Shown here in pieces: positions 16,099-24,649 of a stretch of 41,698 nt of DNA. The first letter of the stretch is position 1; each line of letters opens with the position of its first letter. The stretch is from Deltaproteobacteria bacterium (lineage in GTDB: Bacteria > Desulfobacterota > Binatia > UBA9968 > JAJDTQ01). The stretch is from the NCBI GenBank assembly GCA_026712905.1, contig JAPOPM010000218.1, forward strand, positions 1 to 41,698. Direction: 5' to 3'. The notes under the pieces were generated by a model. That model was not told the DNA's origin and did not search any database. It saw only the letters and a program-made list of their open reading frames with translations. A program made the position numbers and the translations under genes.

Positions 16099-17142
16099 CT
16101 ATTTCAACAGCGTCTTCAACCGGTCCTGGATGTCCGCGGGCAGGTTGAAAACCGACAGGATGAGCTTCTCCGCGTCCGCGGCGTTCAGCGTATTGAGCAC
16201 GAAGCCCTGGTCCGTGGCGGTCTTGCGGAACTCGGGATCGGCCATCATGTCCGCCATGCCCTTCTTGAGGATGGCGGCGCGCTCCGCCGGCAGACCCGGC
16301 GTGGCCGCGAACGGGCGGCTCGCGCTCAGAAGCCCGGAGAACGCCACCCAGGCGTCCCTGTCCTTGGGATCGTCGATCCCGTCGACGAACTTCGGCAGGG
16401 CCGCGACCTCCGCCTTCAGAGGCTCCGGAGGCGGCGCGCCGCCCATGGACAGCACCAGCTTGATGGTCCCGTCCTTGTGCATCTCGCGTGTGGCCGAGTT
16501 GACCATCACCGCCGAACCCGCCGTGGACACCGCGTCCACCTCATCCTGCTTCATGGCCAGCGCCATGGGGTTGTACCCCTTGTACCCCGGCACCAGCCGG
16601 ATATTGAACTTGCCGGCGCGCTGGAGGAATTTGGGGGCCTGGGTCAGGAGCGAACTTGGTCCCGACGCGCCGACGCGGATGGGCGTCTTGGCGTTCTTGA
16701 AGTCCGCGATGGTGCGCTCGGGCCGGTTCGACCGCAGCGCGAAGATGTAGTGCGCCCCGCCCACGCTGCCCAGCCATGTGAGCGTCTTGAAGTCGATGTC
16801 CTTGATGCCTCCGGTGAGGCTGCGCACGACCATGGGGCTGGTGAAGTGGATCAGCGACAGGCCGTCGGGTTCAGCCTTGTAAACGGACCGCAGTCCGATG
16901 ACGCCGCCGGCGCCCGGCCGGTTGTTCACGATGGCCGCCGGGTTGCCGGGTATGTGTTTGGGGAGGAACCGGGCCACGAGCCGCGACATGCGGTCGTAGG
17001 TGCCGCCGGTGGAATAGGGACAGACGATGGTGATGGTCTTGCCGGCGTAGAAGTCCGCCGCTCCGACCGTCAGGCCCGTGGATAGCAAGGCAACAAGGGC
17101 AACGAGCACCATGGTCCCACGAATACGCAGATGTGTCTTCAT
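16099..17142 (-). CDS. tctC: Tripartite tricarboxylate transporter periplasmic receptor (TctC/Bug family)
   Basis: A 347-residue exported binding protein. The start is a double ATG; the second (17142) is chosen because AGGAGG is then 5 nt away rather than 2. Residues 1-28 form a signal peptide (MKTHLRIRG, hydrophobic TMVLVALVALLSTGLTVGA). The mature part has the Bug-family landmarks ITIVCPYSTGGTYDRMSRLV, the PGNPAAIVNNRPGAGG loop that contacts ligand carboxylates, and the hinge SGPSSLL. It heads the tctC-tctA-tctB operon. The ligand is probably a small carboxylate, but Bug proteins are too variable to say which. Confidence 0.92.
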   Translation of the reverse strand: MKTHLRIRGTMVLVALVALLSTGLTVGAADFYAGKTITIVCPYSTGGTYDRMSRLVARFLPKHIPGNPAAIVNNRPGAGGVIGLRSVYKAEPDGLSLIHFTSPMVVRSLTGGIKDIDFKTLTWLGSVGGAHYIFALRSNRPERTIADFKNAKTPIRVGASGPSSLLTQAPKFLQRAGKFNIRLVPGYKGYNPMALAMKQDEVDAVSTAGSAVMVNSATREMHKDGTIKLVLSMGGAPPPEPLKAEVAALPKFVDGIDDPKDRDAWVAFSGLLSASRPFAATPGLPAERAAILKKGMADMMADPEFRKTATDQGFVLNTLNAADAEKLILSVFNLPADIQDRLKTLLK

Positions 17143-17269
17143 CATGACCTCCTGTCTGATTGGGAGCCGGCTCGGGACGGCCAACGTTGGCACACCAGTA
17201 TCGCACCCCGCGGCCGACTTCAAGCGCCCGGACTACCTTGTTCGATGAACGGAAAATCGAGGAATGGCG

Positions 17270-19129
17270 TCAGCGCCGTGGCGCCTCAAAGAAACGGGCG
17301 GGTGGACGGACGCGGTCCATCTGGACATAGCGGGGCCAGCCTCCGGACACGACGGTCTTCAGCGAGTGCGTCGCTTGGCCGAACCGGATGCGGTAGATCC
17401 ACATGTTGGTGAGCACGCGCTCGATGAAGATGCGGGTCTCACGGCTGGGTATGCTCTCGATGAACAGCAAGGGATCGTCCCGGTAGTCGACCCGGCGTTT
17501 CCAACGCCGCAACTTGGCCGGACCGCTGTTGTAGGCGGCCAACGCGAAAAAGAGGTTGCCACGAACATCCTCTTGGGAAAGCAGGTAACCGAGGTACTTC
17601 TGGCCCAGGGTGAGGTTGAGCACCGGATCCAGCAACTCGTGACGGCGCGCGCCGCGATATGTCTCTCCGGCCATGACACTGGCGGTACGCGGCATGAGTT
17701 GCATCAGGCCGCGCGCCCCGCGCGGGCTGCGGACACGCGCCCGGAAATTCGACTCCTGGCGCATCACGGCGAGCACCACGGCACGATCGACACTGTAGCC
17801 GCCATCGGGCTTCCATACCGGCAATGGATACAGCGCCGCGTCCACGGGCACTCCGGTGCGCAGCAGCAGACTCTCGGCCGTGCGGTACGACAAGTCCGCC
17901 AGACCCGATTCGGAGGCGAGAGCCAACATCACCTGCGCCATCCGCGGGGACAGCCGGTGCGCGAAGCGCCGCAGCTCGGTGCCCGCGCGCACGTGCTGGC
18001 CCACCTGGATCAAGGCCATGGCGCGGCGCACCGGCTGCATGCTCAGCATGGCCTCCAGGTCCGCGGCATTGAGCCGGCGCATGCCGAAATCCAAGGAGGG
18101 TTGCCGGCGTAGCGCGGTGAGGGCCAGGAGCCCGTAGAAGGTGCGCGGGTGGCGCGCCGCCGCGCGCAGCATGGGAACCACGCGACCCGACTTGCCGGCC
18201 GCCCGATAGGAGCGGCTGGCCCAGTAACCGCCGGCCGACGCCAGCCACGGCGTGACAGACCGCGACTCGGCCAGATCCCGGAAGTAGTCGGCGGCAACCG
18301 AGGGTCTCCCCAAGCGCCAGGAAGCCAGCCCGGCCCACCAGTACGCCAGGGGAACGCGGTCGCCGGACCGCATCAGCGCTCGGTGCGCCACGGCCAGAGC
18401 CTCGCGGTCCTTCCCGAAGAAGAAGTAACCGCGGGCGATCCAGACCAGATTCTCATCGAAGCTCAGCGCGTCCAAGGAGCCGTCGCGGCTCCGGTCCTCC
18501 AGGAAACGACGGGCCTTGGAAACCTCGCCCTTGGAAACCCACCGCCCGACCTGTCGCCGGATTTCCCGCGCCTCGGGCGTAAGCGCCCGCGAACGTCCGC
18601 CGGTTTCCCGGGTGACCTCGCGGCGGTCCGCGCCACGCGCCCACCCTCCCGCCGGTTCCGGATCGGACTTGAGCTCGGGAACCAGCATCGCCCGTGCCGG
18701 AGACCGGGGCGACTTCCAGCCCTTGGGCTGCCGGCGCTTGGCCAGCCTGTAGACGCGCCGGGCGCCCGGATGGTCCGCGTACGCCTCCATCCAGGTCCAC
18801 AGCTCCCCATAGGACGAGCGGTAGAGCGTCGGATGCATCAACCGCTGAAAGCGCACGTGACCCATGAGCATGCGATCCTGAATGCGCCTGATCAGGACAT
18901 CCGCCTCCCGCCAGCGCCCATCTTCCTGCAGCGCGAACACCCTTCGATAGAGCGTGGCGTCGCGTCCGGACAGGAGCTTCGGTAGCTCCGCGACCCGGCG
19001 CTCATCCACGGCGGGCGCCCGCAACGAGGCGGTCTTGAGCGGCGGCGACGCCTGCGCGGACGCGTCCGCGGCGACGAGCCCATAGCTCATCCCCAGCGCC
19101 AGCGCGATGATCGCTGCCCCTTTTCTCAT
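17270..19129 (-). CDS. Periplasmic lytic murein transglycosylase (Slt-type)
   Basis: A 619-residue peptidoglycan lytic transglycosylase that cleaves the MurNAc-GlcNAc bond with formation of 1,6-anhydroMurNAc. The start at 19129 gives a signal peptide (MRKGAAIIALALGMSYGLVA, cleavage near ASA-Q). Residues about 40-430 are a helical superhelix with repeated Arg/Trp-rich helices, as in the ring domain of Slt70. The C-terminal catalytic domain has VMRQESNF with catalytic Glu459, GLMQLMPRTA, the AAYNSGP motif and the ESIPSRETRIFIERVL tail. No strong ribosome-binding site is visible. It is last in the run from the ligase/CBS gene, 143 bp after the nucleotidase gene, so it may be separately transcribed. 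Confidence 0.92.
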   Translation of the reverse strand: MRKGAAIIALALGMSYGLVAADASAQASPPLKTASLRAPAVDERRVAELPKLLSGRDATLYRRVFALQEDGRWREADVLIRRIQDRMLMGHVRFQRLMHPTLYRSSYGELWTWMEAYADHPGARRVYRLAKRRQPKGWKSPRSPARAMLVPELKSDPEPAGGWARGADRREVTRETGGRSRALTPEAREIRRQVGRWVSKGEVSKARRFLEDRSRDGSLDALSFDENLVWIARGYFFFGKDREALAVAHRALMRSGDRVPLAYWWAGLASWRLGRPSVAADYFRDLAESRSVTPWLASAGGYWASRSYRAAGKSGRVVPMLRAAARHPRTFYGLLALTALRRQPSLDFGMRRLNAADLEAMLSMQPVRRAMALIQVGQHVRAGTELRRFAHRLSPRMAQVMLALASESGLADLSYRTAESLLLRTGVPVDAALYPLPVWKPDGGYSVDRAVVLAVMRQESNFRARVRSPRGARGLMQLMPRTASVMAGETYRGARRHELLDPVLNLTLGQKYLGYLLSQEDVRGNLFFALAAYNSGPAKLRRWKRRVDYRDDPLLFIESIPSRETRIFIERVLTNMWIYRIRFGQATHSLKTVVSGGWPRYVQMDRVRPPARFFEAPRR

Positions 19130-19271
19130 GGATCCCACGATGTCCTTTTCGATGGGTTCAATTCGGCGGAAACGGTGACCGGACACCCTACCTATTTCAT
19201 TTGACGACGGGTTGCAAGTCTTTTTTCCGGTTTTCTTTGTCGTCCGGTCACAATCTCCTCACCCCCGGGCG

Positions 19272-20792
19272 TTACTCCAGGACCTGCAACCGACCCTCCA
19301 CCCGCGGCGCGATGACGCCCCGCGCGGTGATGTAGTCGGTCACCTGCGTGGTCATGAGCGTACCCGCGCGGGCCTCGATGAGCGGCGTCTTTCCGGCGAA
19401 GACCGCGTAGCCGTCGCCGCCGCGGGCCATGAAGTCGTTGGTGGCCAGGGTGTACGTGCGGTCGGGGTCCAGGGCGGCACGCTTGTGGCGCACCGCGACC
19501 ACGCGGGAACCGGCCGGCCGCCGGGGATCAAAGTCCACCTCGATACCCGAGACCTGCGGGAACCGGCCCGACCGCTTCTCGATGCCGCTGAAGCCGTTCT
19601 CCAGGGCCGCGCGCAGTTCCCGGCCGGTCAACTCCAGCAACACGGTCTTGTTGCCGAACGGTAGCTCGCTCAGAATGTCCCGGCGCGTCAGCCGGGTCCC
19701 CGCCGGATACACCCTGTCCGCGCGGATGCCGCCGCCGTTGGTCAACGCGACGTCGGCACCCACGGCCACGCGCATGGCGTCGGCCACGAGGTTGCCGATG
19801 GCCGTCTCACGGGTCCGCACCATGGCCCTGCGGCTGTCCAGCTCCGTCTCGGTCACGCCGACCTCGACGTCGAGTTCCCGGGACAACCGGTCCCGGTACG
19901 CCTGAACCGCCTTCGCCAGAACGGGATCGGGGTCCACGCGGCCGGTGTGGACGGCCCGGAAGGCCGGGCTCCACACGAACTTCTTCCTCCCGCGGGACTC
20001 CACCTCGTCCAGGGTGAGGTCGATGACCGTCACCCAGTCCGCCTGCTGGCCCGATTCGGCGAACAGCACGTCGCCGTCGTAGTCCAGCCGCAGCCGGTGG
20101 TCGTCGCCGCTCAGGAGCACGTCCACCGCCCCTTGGCGCAGCAACGCATCGTCCTCGGCGACGTCGGTATGAGCCAGCGCCACCACCAGGTGCGCCCCGG
20201 CCGAGCGCAGAGCCTCGGCCTGTGCCCGGGCCACTTCGACGACCGGCGCGAAGGTGACGCTGCCCGGGCTCGACTTCACCGCCGTGCCCTCAGTGGTGAG
20301 GCCGAAAATCCCCACCTTGTAGCCGTCCACCTCCACCATCAGCGACGCTTGCGCTCCCTTCACGACCTTGCCGTCCGCGTCGATGTTGTTGGCGCCCAGG
20401 ATCGGGAAGGTCGCCTCGGAGAAACGCTGTTTGGCGACCTCCGGGCCGAAGTCGTACTCGTGGTTGCCGATGGCCATGGCCGTCAGACCGATCCGGTTCA
20501 GCAGGTCGATCATGTGCGCGCCCTTGTCGATGCCGGACATCAGCGAGGGCGAGATGGCGTCGCCGGCGAAGGTCACGAGCACGTGCGGCCGGCGCGCGCG
20601 TTCCGTCCGCACCACCGCCGCCAGGCGCGCGATGCCGCCCTGGCCGTCCTTCTCCTCCATGCGGTCGAGGTCGTTGAAATGGACGATGGTGAGGGCCACG
20701 GGCTTGGCGAAGCCAGGACTTCCGAGCAGCACCAAGACGGCCAACGCCAACCCGGCGCAAATCAGGCCACGCCACTTCGGAGCGGTTTTCAT
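19272..20792 (-). CDS. 5'-nucleotidase/UshA-like metallophosphatase with altered metal ligands
   Basis: A 506-residue exported two-domain phosphatase. It has a signal peptide (to about residue 29, PGFA-K), an N-terminal metallophosphoesterase domain (about 31-290), and a C-terminal 5'-nucleotidase substrate domain (about 325-480) with GNLVADAMR, NGGGIR and NDFMARGGDGY. Known relatives release phosphate from nucleotides in the periplasm. The metal site differs from UshA: NDLD has Asp43 where UshA has His43, and SGDDH has Asp230 where the first His of GHxH is usual, while FAGD (Asp78), GNHE (Asn110, His111), His208 and His232 remain. I believe a natural subfamily shares these changes, but cannot check. 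GGAGGGG precedes the ATG, 23 bp after the upstream stop. Confidence 0.85.
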   Translation of the reverse strand: MKTAPKWRGLICAGLALAVLVLLGSPGFAKPVALTIVHFNDLDRMEEKDGQGGIARLAAVVRTERARRPHVLVTFAGDAISPSLMSGIDKGAHMIDLLNRIGLTAMAIGNHEYDFGPEVAKQRFSEATFPILGANNIDADGKVVKGAQASLMVEVDGYKVGIFGLTTEGTAVKSSPGSVTFAPVVEVARAQAEALRSAGAHLVVALAHTDVAEDDALLRQGAVDVLLSGDDHRLRLDYDGDVLFAESGQQADWVTVIDLTLDEVESRGRKKFVWSPAFRAVHTGRVDPDPVLAKAVQAYRDRLSRELDVEVGVTETELDSRRAMVRTRETAIGNLVADAMRVAVGADVALTNGGGIRADRVYPAGTRLTRRDILSELPFGNKTVLLELTGRELRAALENGFSGIEKRSGRFPQVSGIEVDFDPRRPAGSRVVAVRHKRAALDPDRTYTLATNDFMARGGDGYAVFAGKTPLIEARAGTLMTTQVTDYITARGVIAPRVEGRLQVLE

Positions 20793-20815
20793 GGAACGGT
20801 CCCCTCCAACCGGCC

Positions 20816-22003
20816 CTACGGACCCGGCAGTTCGTCGAATGCGTGCGACTCGTGCCAGCGCCGGCTGACGATCAGCTTGCCTTCACGGGATTGCCGCTTG
20901 CGAAAGCCCAGCAGGTGGAACAGTTCCACCACGAACCAGCGGGCGACTCGAGGGTCCACCACGAGTGTCCCAGGTGTATCCCGGTATCTTCGAACTCCCG
21001 GCAAGGCCGGCAGAAGGCGCTCGATGCGCAGCCGGCGCAGCCACTTGGCGACCCGCAGCCAGAACGGCCGCACGCGCCGGACCAGGAAGAACCCGTCGGT
21101 GCCCTGCCCCTGGTAGAGCGGCATGAGGATCTGGCCGGACTCGCTTGCGCGGATGGGACCGCGGCGGTCGCGCGCCAGGAGCCGGCCGCGCTCCACCGGC
21201 TGGAAGTTCGTGAACCCGGGCTCCATGACGAATTCGTCGCCGTCCCGGATCACGTGGTGATGGCGGACCTCCACCACCGGCGGAAATCCGTCCGTTTCCT
21301 CCTCGTACGGAACGAGGCCGTCATCGGGGAGCGGAAAGTCCTGCGCGCGGATACACCCCGCGGTGGCGAGCACCGTCCGGATGGCCGCCAGATGGATGGC
21401 CACCGCCGTCGGCGACTCGTGCTGCCCGCCCTCGAAACCCACGGCGACGTACCCCTCTTCTCCCAGGTAGTTGAGGATGGTGCTCTCCAGACGCTCCTCC
21501 AGCCCGAGCACCACCGGAGCGCGCAGCCGGAAACCGAAACGGCGGTTGAGCAGGGTGTCGCCGATGACCACGAAGGGGGTGCCCGCGGCCGAGGTCGTGT
21601 GAAGGTCCAGGCACACCACCGGCCCGCGGCGCTGCGCGAGTTGGTCGTCGAGGCCTGCCAGCAGCTCGCGTTGCTCGCGTTGTTCGGCGGTCATGTCCGT
21701 CGACGACACGCCCGCCCGGACCCGGCGCACGCGCTCCTGCGACCAGGCGCGGTTGAAGTCCTCGTCGACGTAGCGGGCGCCCCGGGCCAGTGCGGCGCGG
21801 TTGCCGGCGAAGCCCACCAGCGCGCCCCGGAAGGGAACGTCGTGTGCGCGCAGGATTTCCAGCGCCCGTTGCAACGCCACCGCGCCGGCGGGCTCGTTGC
21901 CGTGCATGCCGCCGATGCCGATGATCAGCGGTCCGGCGCTGTCGCCGCCGTAGCTGCCCAGGAGCCGCGGGAAGATGCGCCCGGGGGCCGGAGAATCAAC
22001 CAT
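20816..22003 (-). CDS. Succinylglutamate desuccinylase/aspartoacylase-family zinc hydrolase
   Basis: A 395-residue zinc-dependent amide hydrolase related to AstE and aspartoacylase, of M14 carboxypeptidase fold. Zinc ligands are visible as GGMHGNEPAG (His34, Glu37) and DLHTTSA (His135). The substrate-binding NR of the family is in YVDEDFNRAW (Asn84, Arg85), and a likely catalytic Glu is in VGFEGGQHE. The family cleaves N-acyl amino acids at the amide bond. The ATG at 22003 is preferred to a GTG five codons upstream because of a GGTGGAG-like site. It overlaps the end of the ligase/CBS gene by 8 nt. A basic C-terminal extension (about 310-395, Arg/Trp-rich) exceeds the usual length of about 320. 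There is no signal peptide, so it acts in the cytosol. Confidence 0.86.
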   Translation of the reverse strand: MVDSPAPGRIFPRLLGSYGGDSAGPLIIGIGGMHGNEPAGAVALQRALEILRAHDVPFRGALVGFAGNRAALARGARYVDEDFNRAWSQERVRRVRAGVSSTDMTAEQREQRELLAGLDDQLAQRRGPVVCLDLHTTSAAGTPFVVIGDTLLNRRFGFRLRAPVVLGLEERLESTILNYLGEEGYVAVGFEGGQHESPTAVAIHLAAIRTVLATAGCIRAQDFPLPDDGLVPYEEETDGFPPVVEVRHHHVIRDGDEFVMEPGFTNFQPVERGRLLARDRRGPIRASESGQILMPLYQGQGTDGFFLVRRVRPFWLRVAKWLRRLRIERLLPALPGVRRYRDTPGTLVVDPRVARWFVVELFHLLGFRKRQSREGKLIVSRRWHESHAFDELPGP

Positions 22004-23924
22004 CCGCCGCGTCTCCACCGCCGAGTTGCTCCAGGAGACGCGCCGTGAGCTGGAGGATGTCGCTTTCGGTGACGATCCCCACCAATCGCTCCTCCTTCAC
22101 CACCAGCAGGTAGTCGCTCCGGGCCTCGCGCATGCGCGCCACGGCTTCGGAAACCGTGGCCTCCGGCGCGATGGTCACCGGATCCGGCTGCATGACCTCG
22201 CGCACCGGCACCGGCTCGCCGCCCTCCCTGGGCGCCGCCGGAGCCCATTGCCGCAGAGCCTCGAAACAGGAAAGCAGGCCCGCCACCTTGCCGTCCTCGT
22301 GCTCCACGGGCACGTGGCGGATGCGCCGCCAGTCCATGAGGCGGATCACCAGGTCCATGGGTTCGTCCGGGTGGACCGTGATCAGGTCCGTGGTCATGAA
22401 CTCCTCGATGCGCAGGGCCTGGGGCTTGCCGCCGCGGCCCTCCTCGACCTTCGCCAATGGCCATTCGTGCACGGGCGTTCCCTCCCATTGCCGCGCGACG
22501 GTCGCCGCCGTAAGGGCGCTCAGGAGCGCGTCCTGCGTATCCGCGCCGTGCATGTCCGCGAGCGAGCGCAGCAGCCACGAGGCGCCGTTCCGGCGCGACG
22601 CCACCCGCTGTTCGATGACCCCCAGATAGCGGTCCACGTCCGCGGAGTCGAGGCCGGCGGCGCGCAGCCCCTGCCACGCCAGCGGCAGCAACTCCCGGCG
22701 GATGAGCTCGTCCGCGGGCGCCGTGGCGCCGTCCACCCAGGTGAACTGGGCACTCAACCCGCGCTGCGCCGCCGCCAGGAAATTGGCTTCGGCGTCGTGG
22801 AACGGCATGGTTCCGGACACGTCGCCGTACGCCTCCTGGCCGCCCCGCAGCATCCCCAAGAAGAACGCGGCGTTGGCCACCTCGTCCAGGACCGTGGGAC
22901 CCGAAGGCAACACACGGTTCTCGATGCGTATGTGCGCCTTGCCCTCGCCCGTACCGAAGCAGGCGCGGTTCCAGCGGTAGACCGTACCTGTATGGGTGCG
23001 CAGGGCCGGGAGCGTCGGCAGTCCTCCCTGTGCCAGCACATCGAGAGAGTCCTCGTCCAGGGGCGCCCCCAACAACACCCGGAAGCGCGCCAGGTCTTCC
23101 TGGATCAGCTCCAGGATGGACTCCCGCACCCACTTCTGGCCGAAGCTCACGCGGGCGGCGCGCTCGCGCATGTGATGGCCCGCCCGGCGCGTGTCGATGG
23201 ACTGCTGGAACAGCGGAATGCGCGTCTCGCGCCACAGCCGGCGGCCGAAGAGCAACGGCGAGTTGGCCGCCGCCGCCAGCAGCGGAGCGGTCACGAGCTG
23301 CGCCAGGTTGTAGCACTGGGCGAACTCCGCCGGCTCCACCTGGTAGTGCACCTGGAAGCTGGTGCAGCCGGATTCCAGCATCACGGAGTCGTGCCGGATG
23401 CTCAACTCGTCGGCGCCCTTGAGGCGGAACTCGTAGTCGCCGCCGCGAAGCTGCGTCAGCATCGCGTTGAGAGCCCGGTAGCGCGGCCGGGGGGTCATGT
23501 GCGCCATGGCCAGGTCGGACTTGCGCAGGGTCGGCAGGATGCCCACCAGAACCACCTCGGCGCCGTGCTCGTGGGCCGCCTCCCTGAGCCGCCTCAGCGC
23601 GGAATCGAGCTGCCCCTCGAGCCGGCTCAGACAGTCGCCGCGGAACAACAGCGGATCGAGGTTGATCTCCAGGTTGAAGAGCCCCAGCTCCGTGGTGTAG
23701 TGAGGGTCGCCCACCCGCTCCAGCAGCTCCATGGCCAGCATGGCCGGGCGCCGCGCCGCATCCACCAGGAAGAGCTCCTGCTCCGCGCCGATGCGGTGCA
23801 CCCCGGTCTCGATCATGCCCCCGTCGAGCATCCGCTCCAGCGCCTGCACGTCGCGCAGGAGGTGCGCGATGAAGGAACGCAGCTCGGCCGCGTCCTCGTC
23901 GGGTTGTACGTCCTGGCTACCCAT
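21996..23924 (-). CDS. Glutamate-cysteine ligase 2-like enzyme fused to a CBS-domain pair
   Basis: A 642-residue fusion. Residues about 25-430 belong to the GCS2 (YbdK/EgtA-type) carboxylate-amine ligase fold, with GAEQELFLVD (nucleotide and metal site), ELGLFNLEINLDPL, and HIRIENRVLPSGPT. Such enzymes use ATP to join a carboxylate, usually the gamma-carboxyl of glutamate, to an amine. Residues about 506-555 and 574-625 are two CBS motifs (MTTDLITVHPDE and VMQPDPVTIAPEATV), which pair to bind adenine nucleotides and regulate attached enzymes. AGGAA lies 6 nt before the ATG. It overlaps the aspartoacylase-like gene by 8 nt. The substrates are unknown; glutathione synthesis is not implied. Confidence 0.84.
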   Translation of the reverse strand: MGSQDVQPDEDAAELRSFIAHLLRDVQALERMLDGGMIETGVHRIGAEQELFLVDAARRPAMLAMELLERVGDPHYTTELGLFNLEINLDPLLFRGDCLSRLEGQLDSALRRLREAAHEHGAEVVLVGILPTLRKSDLAMAHMTPRPRYRALNAMLTQLRGGDYEFRLKGADELSIRHDSVMLESGCTSFQVHYQVEPAEFAQCYNLAQLVTAPLLAAAANSPLLFGRRLWRETRIPLFQQSIDTRRAGHHMRERAARVSFGQKWVRESILELIQEDLARFRVLLGAPLDEDSLDVLAQGGLPTLPALRTHTGTVYRWNRACFGTGEGKAHIRIENRVLPSGPTVLDEVANAAFFLGMLRGGQEAYGDVSGTMPFHDAEANFLAAAQRGLSAQFTWVDGATAPADELIRRELLPLAWQGLRAAGLDSADVDRYLGVIEQRVASRRNGASWLLRSLADMHGADTQDALLSALTAATVARQWEGTPVHEWPLAKVEEGRGGKPQALRIEEFMTTDLITVHPDEPMDLVIRLMDWRRIRHVPVEHEDGKVAGLLSCFEALRQWAPAAPREGGEPVPVREVMQPDPVTIAPEATVSEAVARMREARSDYLLVVKEERLVGIVTESDILQLTARLLEQLGGGDAADG

Positions 23925-24080
23925 GGGTGGTTCCTGTTTGCGGGTTGGTGGACGGGTCCGCGCGATGAAACGTTCCCGCGCCCGCCACTACAACCTTCGC
24001 AGCATAGCACCCGCGCGTAATGATTTGCAGGTTTCGCGGATCCATGGACTCAAACGGGGCCTCCGCTGTCCGAGTCTGGC

Positions 24081-24578
24081 TTGTGTATCCTGGAGGACAC
24101 CCTGCTCGCCCGCCGGCTTCCCGCCTACCGCAGGCGCCGCAAGCGTCGCGTCATCAGGGCTCCCAAGTTCTACTTCTACGACGTCGGCGTCGTGAACCGG
24201 CTTGCCCGGCGGGGTGAGTTGACGCCCGGCTCCGAGTTGTACGGCAAGGCGTTCGAGAACTGGATCTTCCACGAGCTGTCGGCGTTCGTCTCCTATCGCG
24301 AACTCGACGAAGATCTCTCGTATTGGCGACTCCCCAGCGGTATCGAAGTGGACTTTATCCTCGGCGACGTGCGCCTCGCGGTGGAGGCCAAGGCCAGCCG
24401 CAGGATCACCCGCGACCACCTGAAGGGGCTGCGTACCCTCAAGGAGGAACATCCGGACGTCCAGCACCGCATCGTGGTGTCGCTGGAACCGCGCGCCCGC
24501 CGAACGGATGACGGCATCGACATCCTCCCGGCGGCCACGTTCGCCCAGCGCCTTTGGCGCGGCGAGTTCGCGCAATAG
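24081..24578 (+). pseudogene. 5'-truncated ATPase of the AAA/DUF4143 family (C-terminal domain only)
   Basis: The 165 codons match the C-terminal DUF4143 domain of a roughly 400-residue AAA-type ATPase: ILEDTLLARRLPAYRRR, APKFYFYDVGVVNRL, GKAFENWIFHEL, LSYWRLPSGIEVDFILGD, VEAKASRRI and the tail DDGIDILPAATF. The N-terminal Walker A/B ATPase domain and the winged-helix segment are missing. Upstream the frame stays open only to a TGA at 24021-24023, and the intervening codons (ending LSESGL) show only faint resemblance. The TTG at 24081 is the first candidate start, with no ribosome-binding site. Homologues of this family are widely transferred between bacteria and archaea, so this looks like a decaying acquired gene. 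The frame has no internal stop, so the loss may be recent. Confidence 0.8.
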
Positions 24579-24649
24579 AGAGGTCGCGGAACGGATTCCG
24601 TACGGCCGCAAGAGGCCGCTTCCGCTGCATCGGCACACGCCGTCCGACG

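Noticed and set aside
21996-23924. Assignment as glutathione-pathway gshA
   Set aside because: GCS2-like proteins have varied substrates, no gshB is nearby, and the CBS fusion is not typical of gshA.
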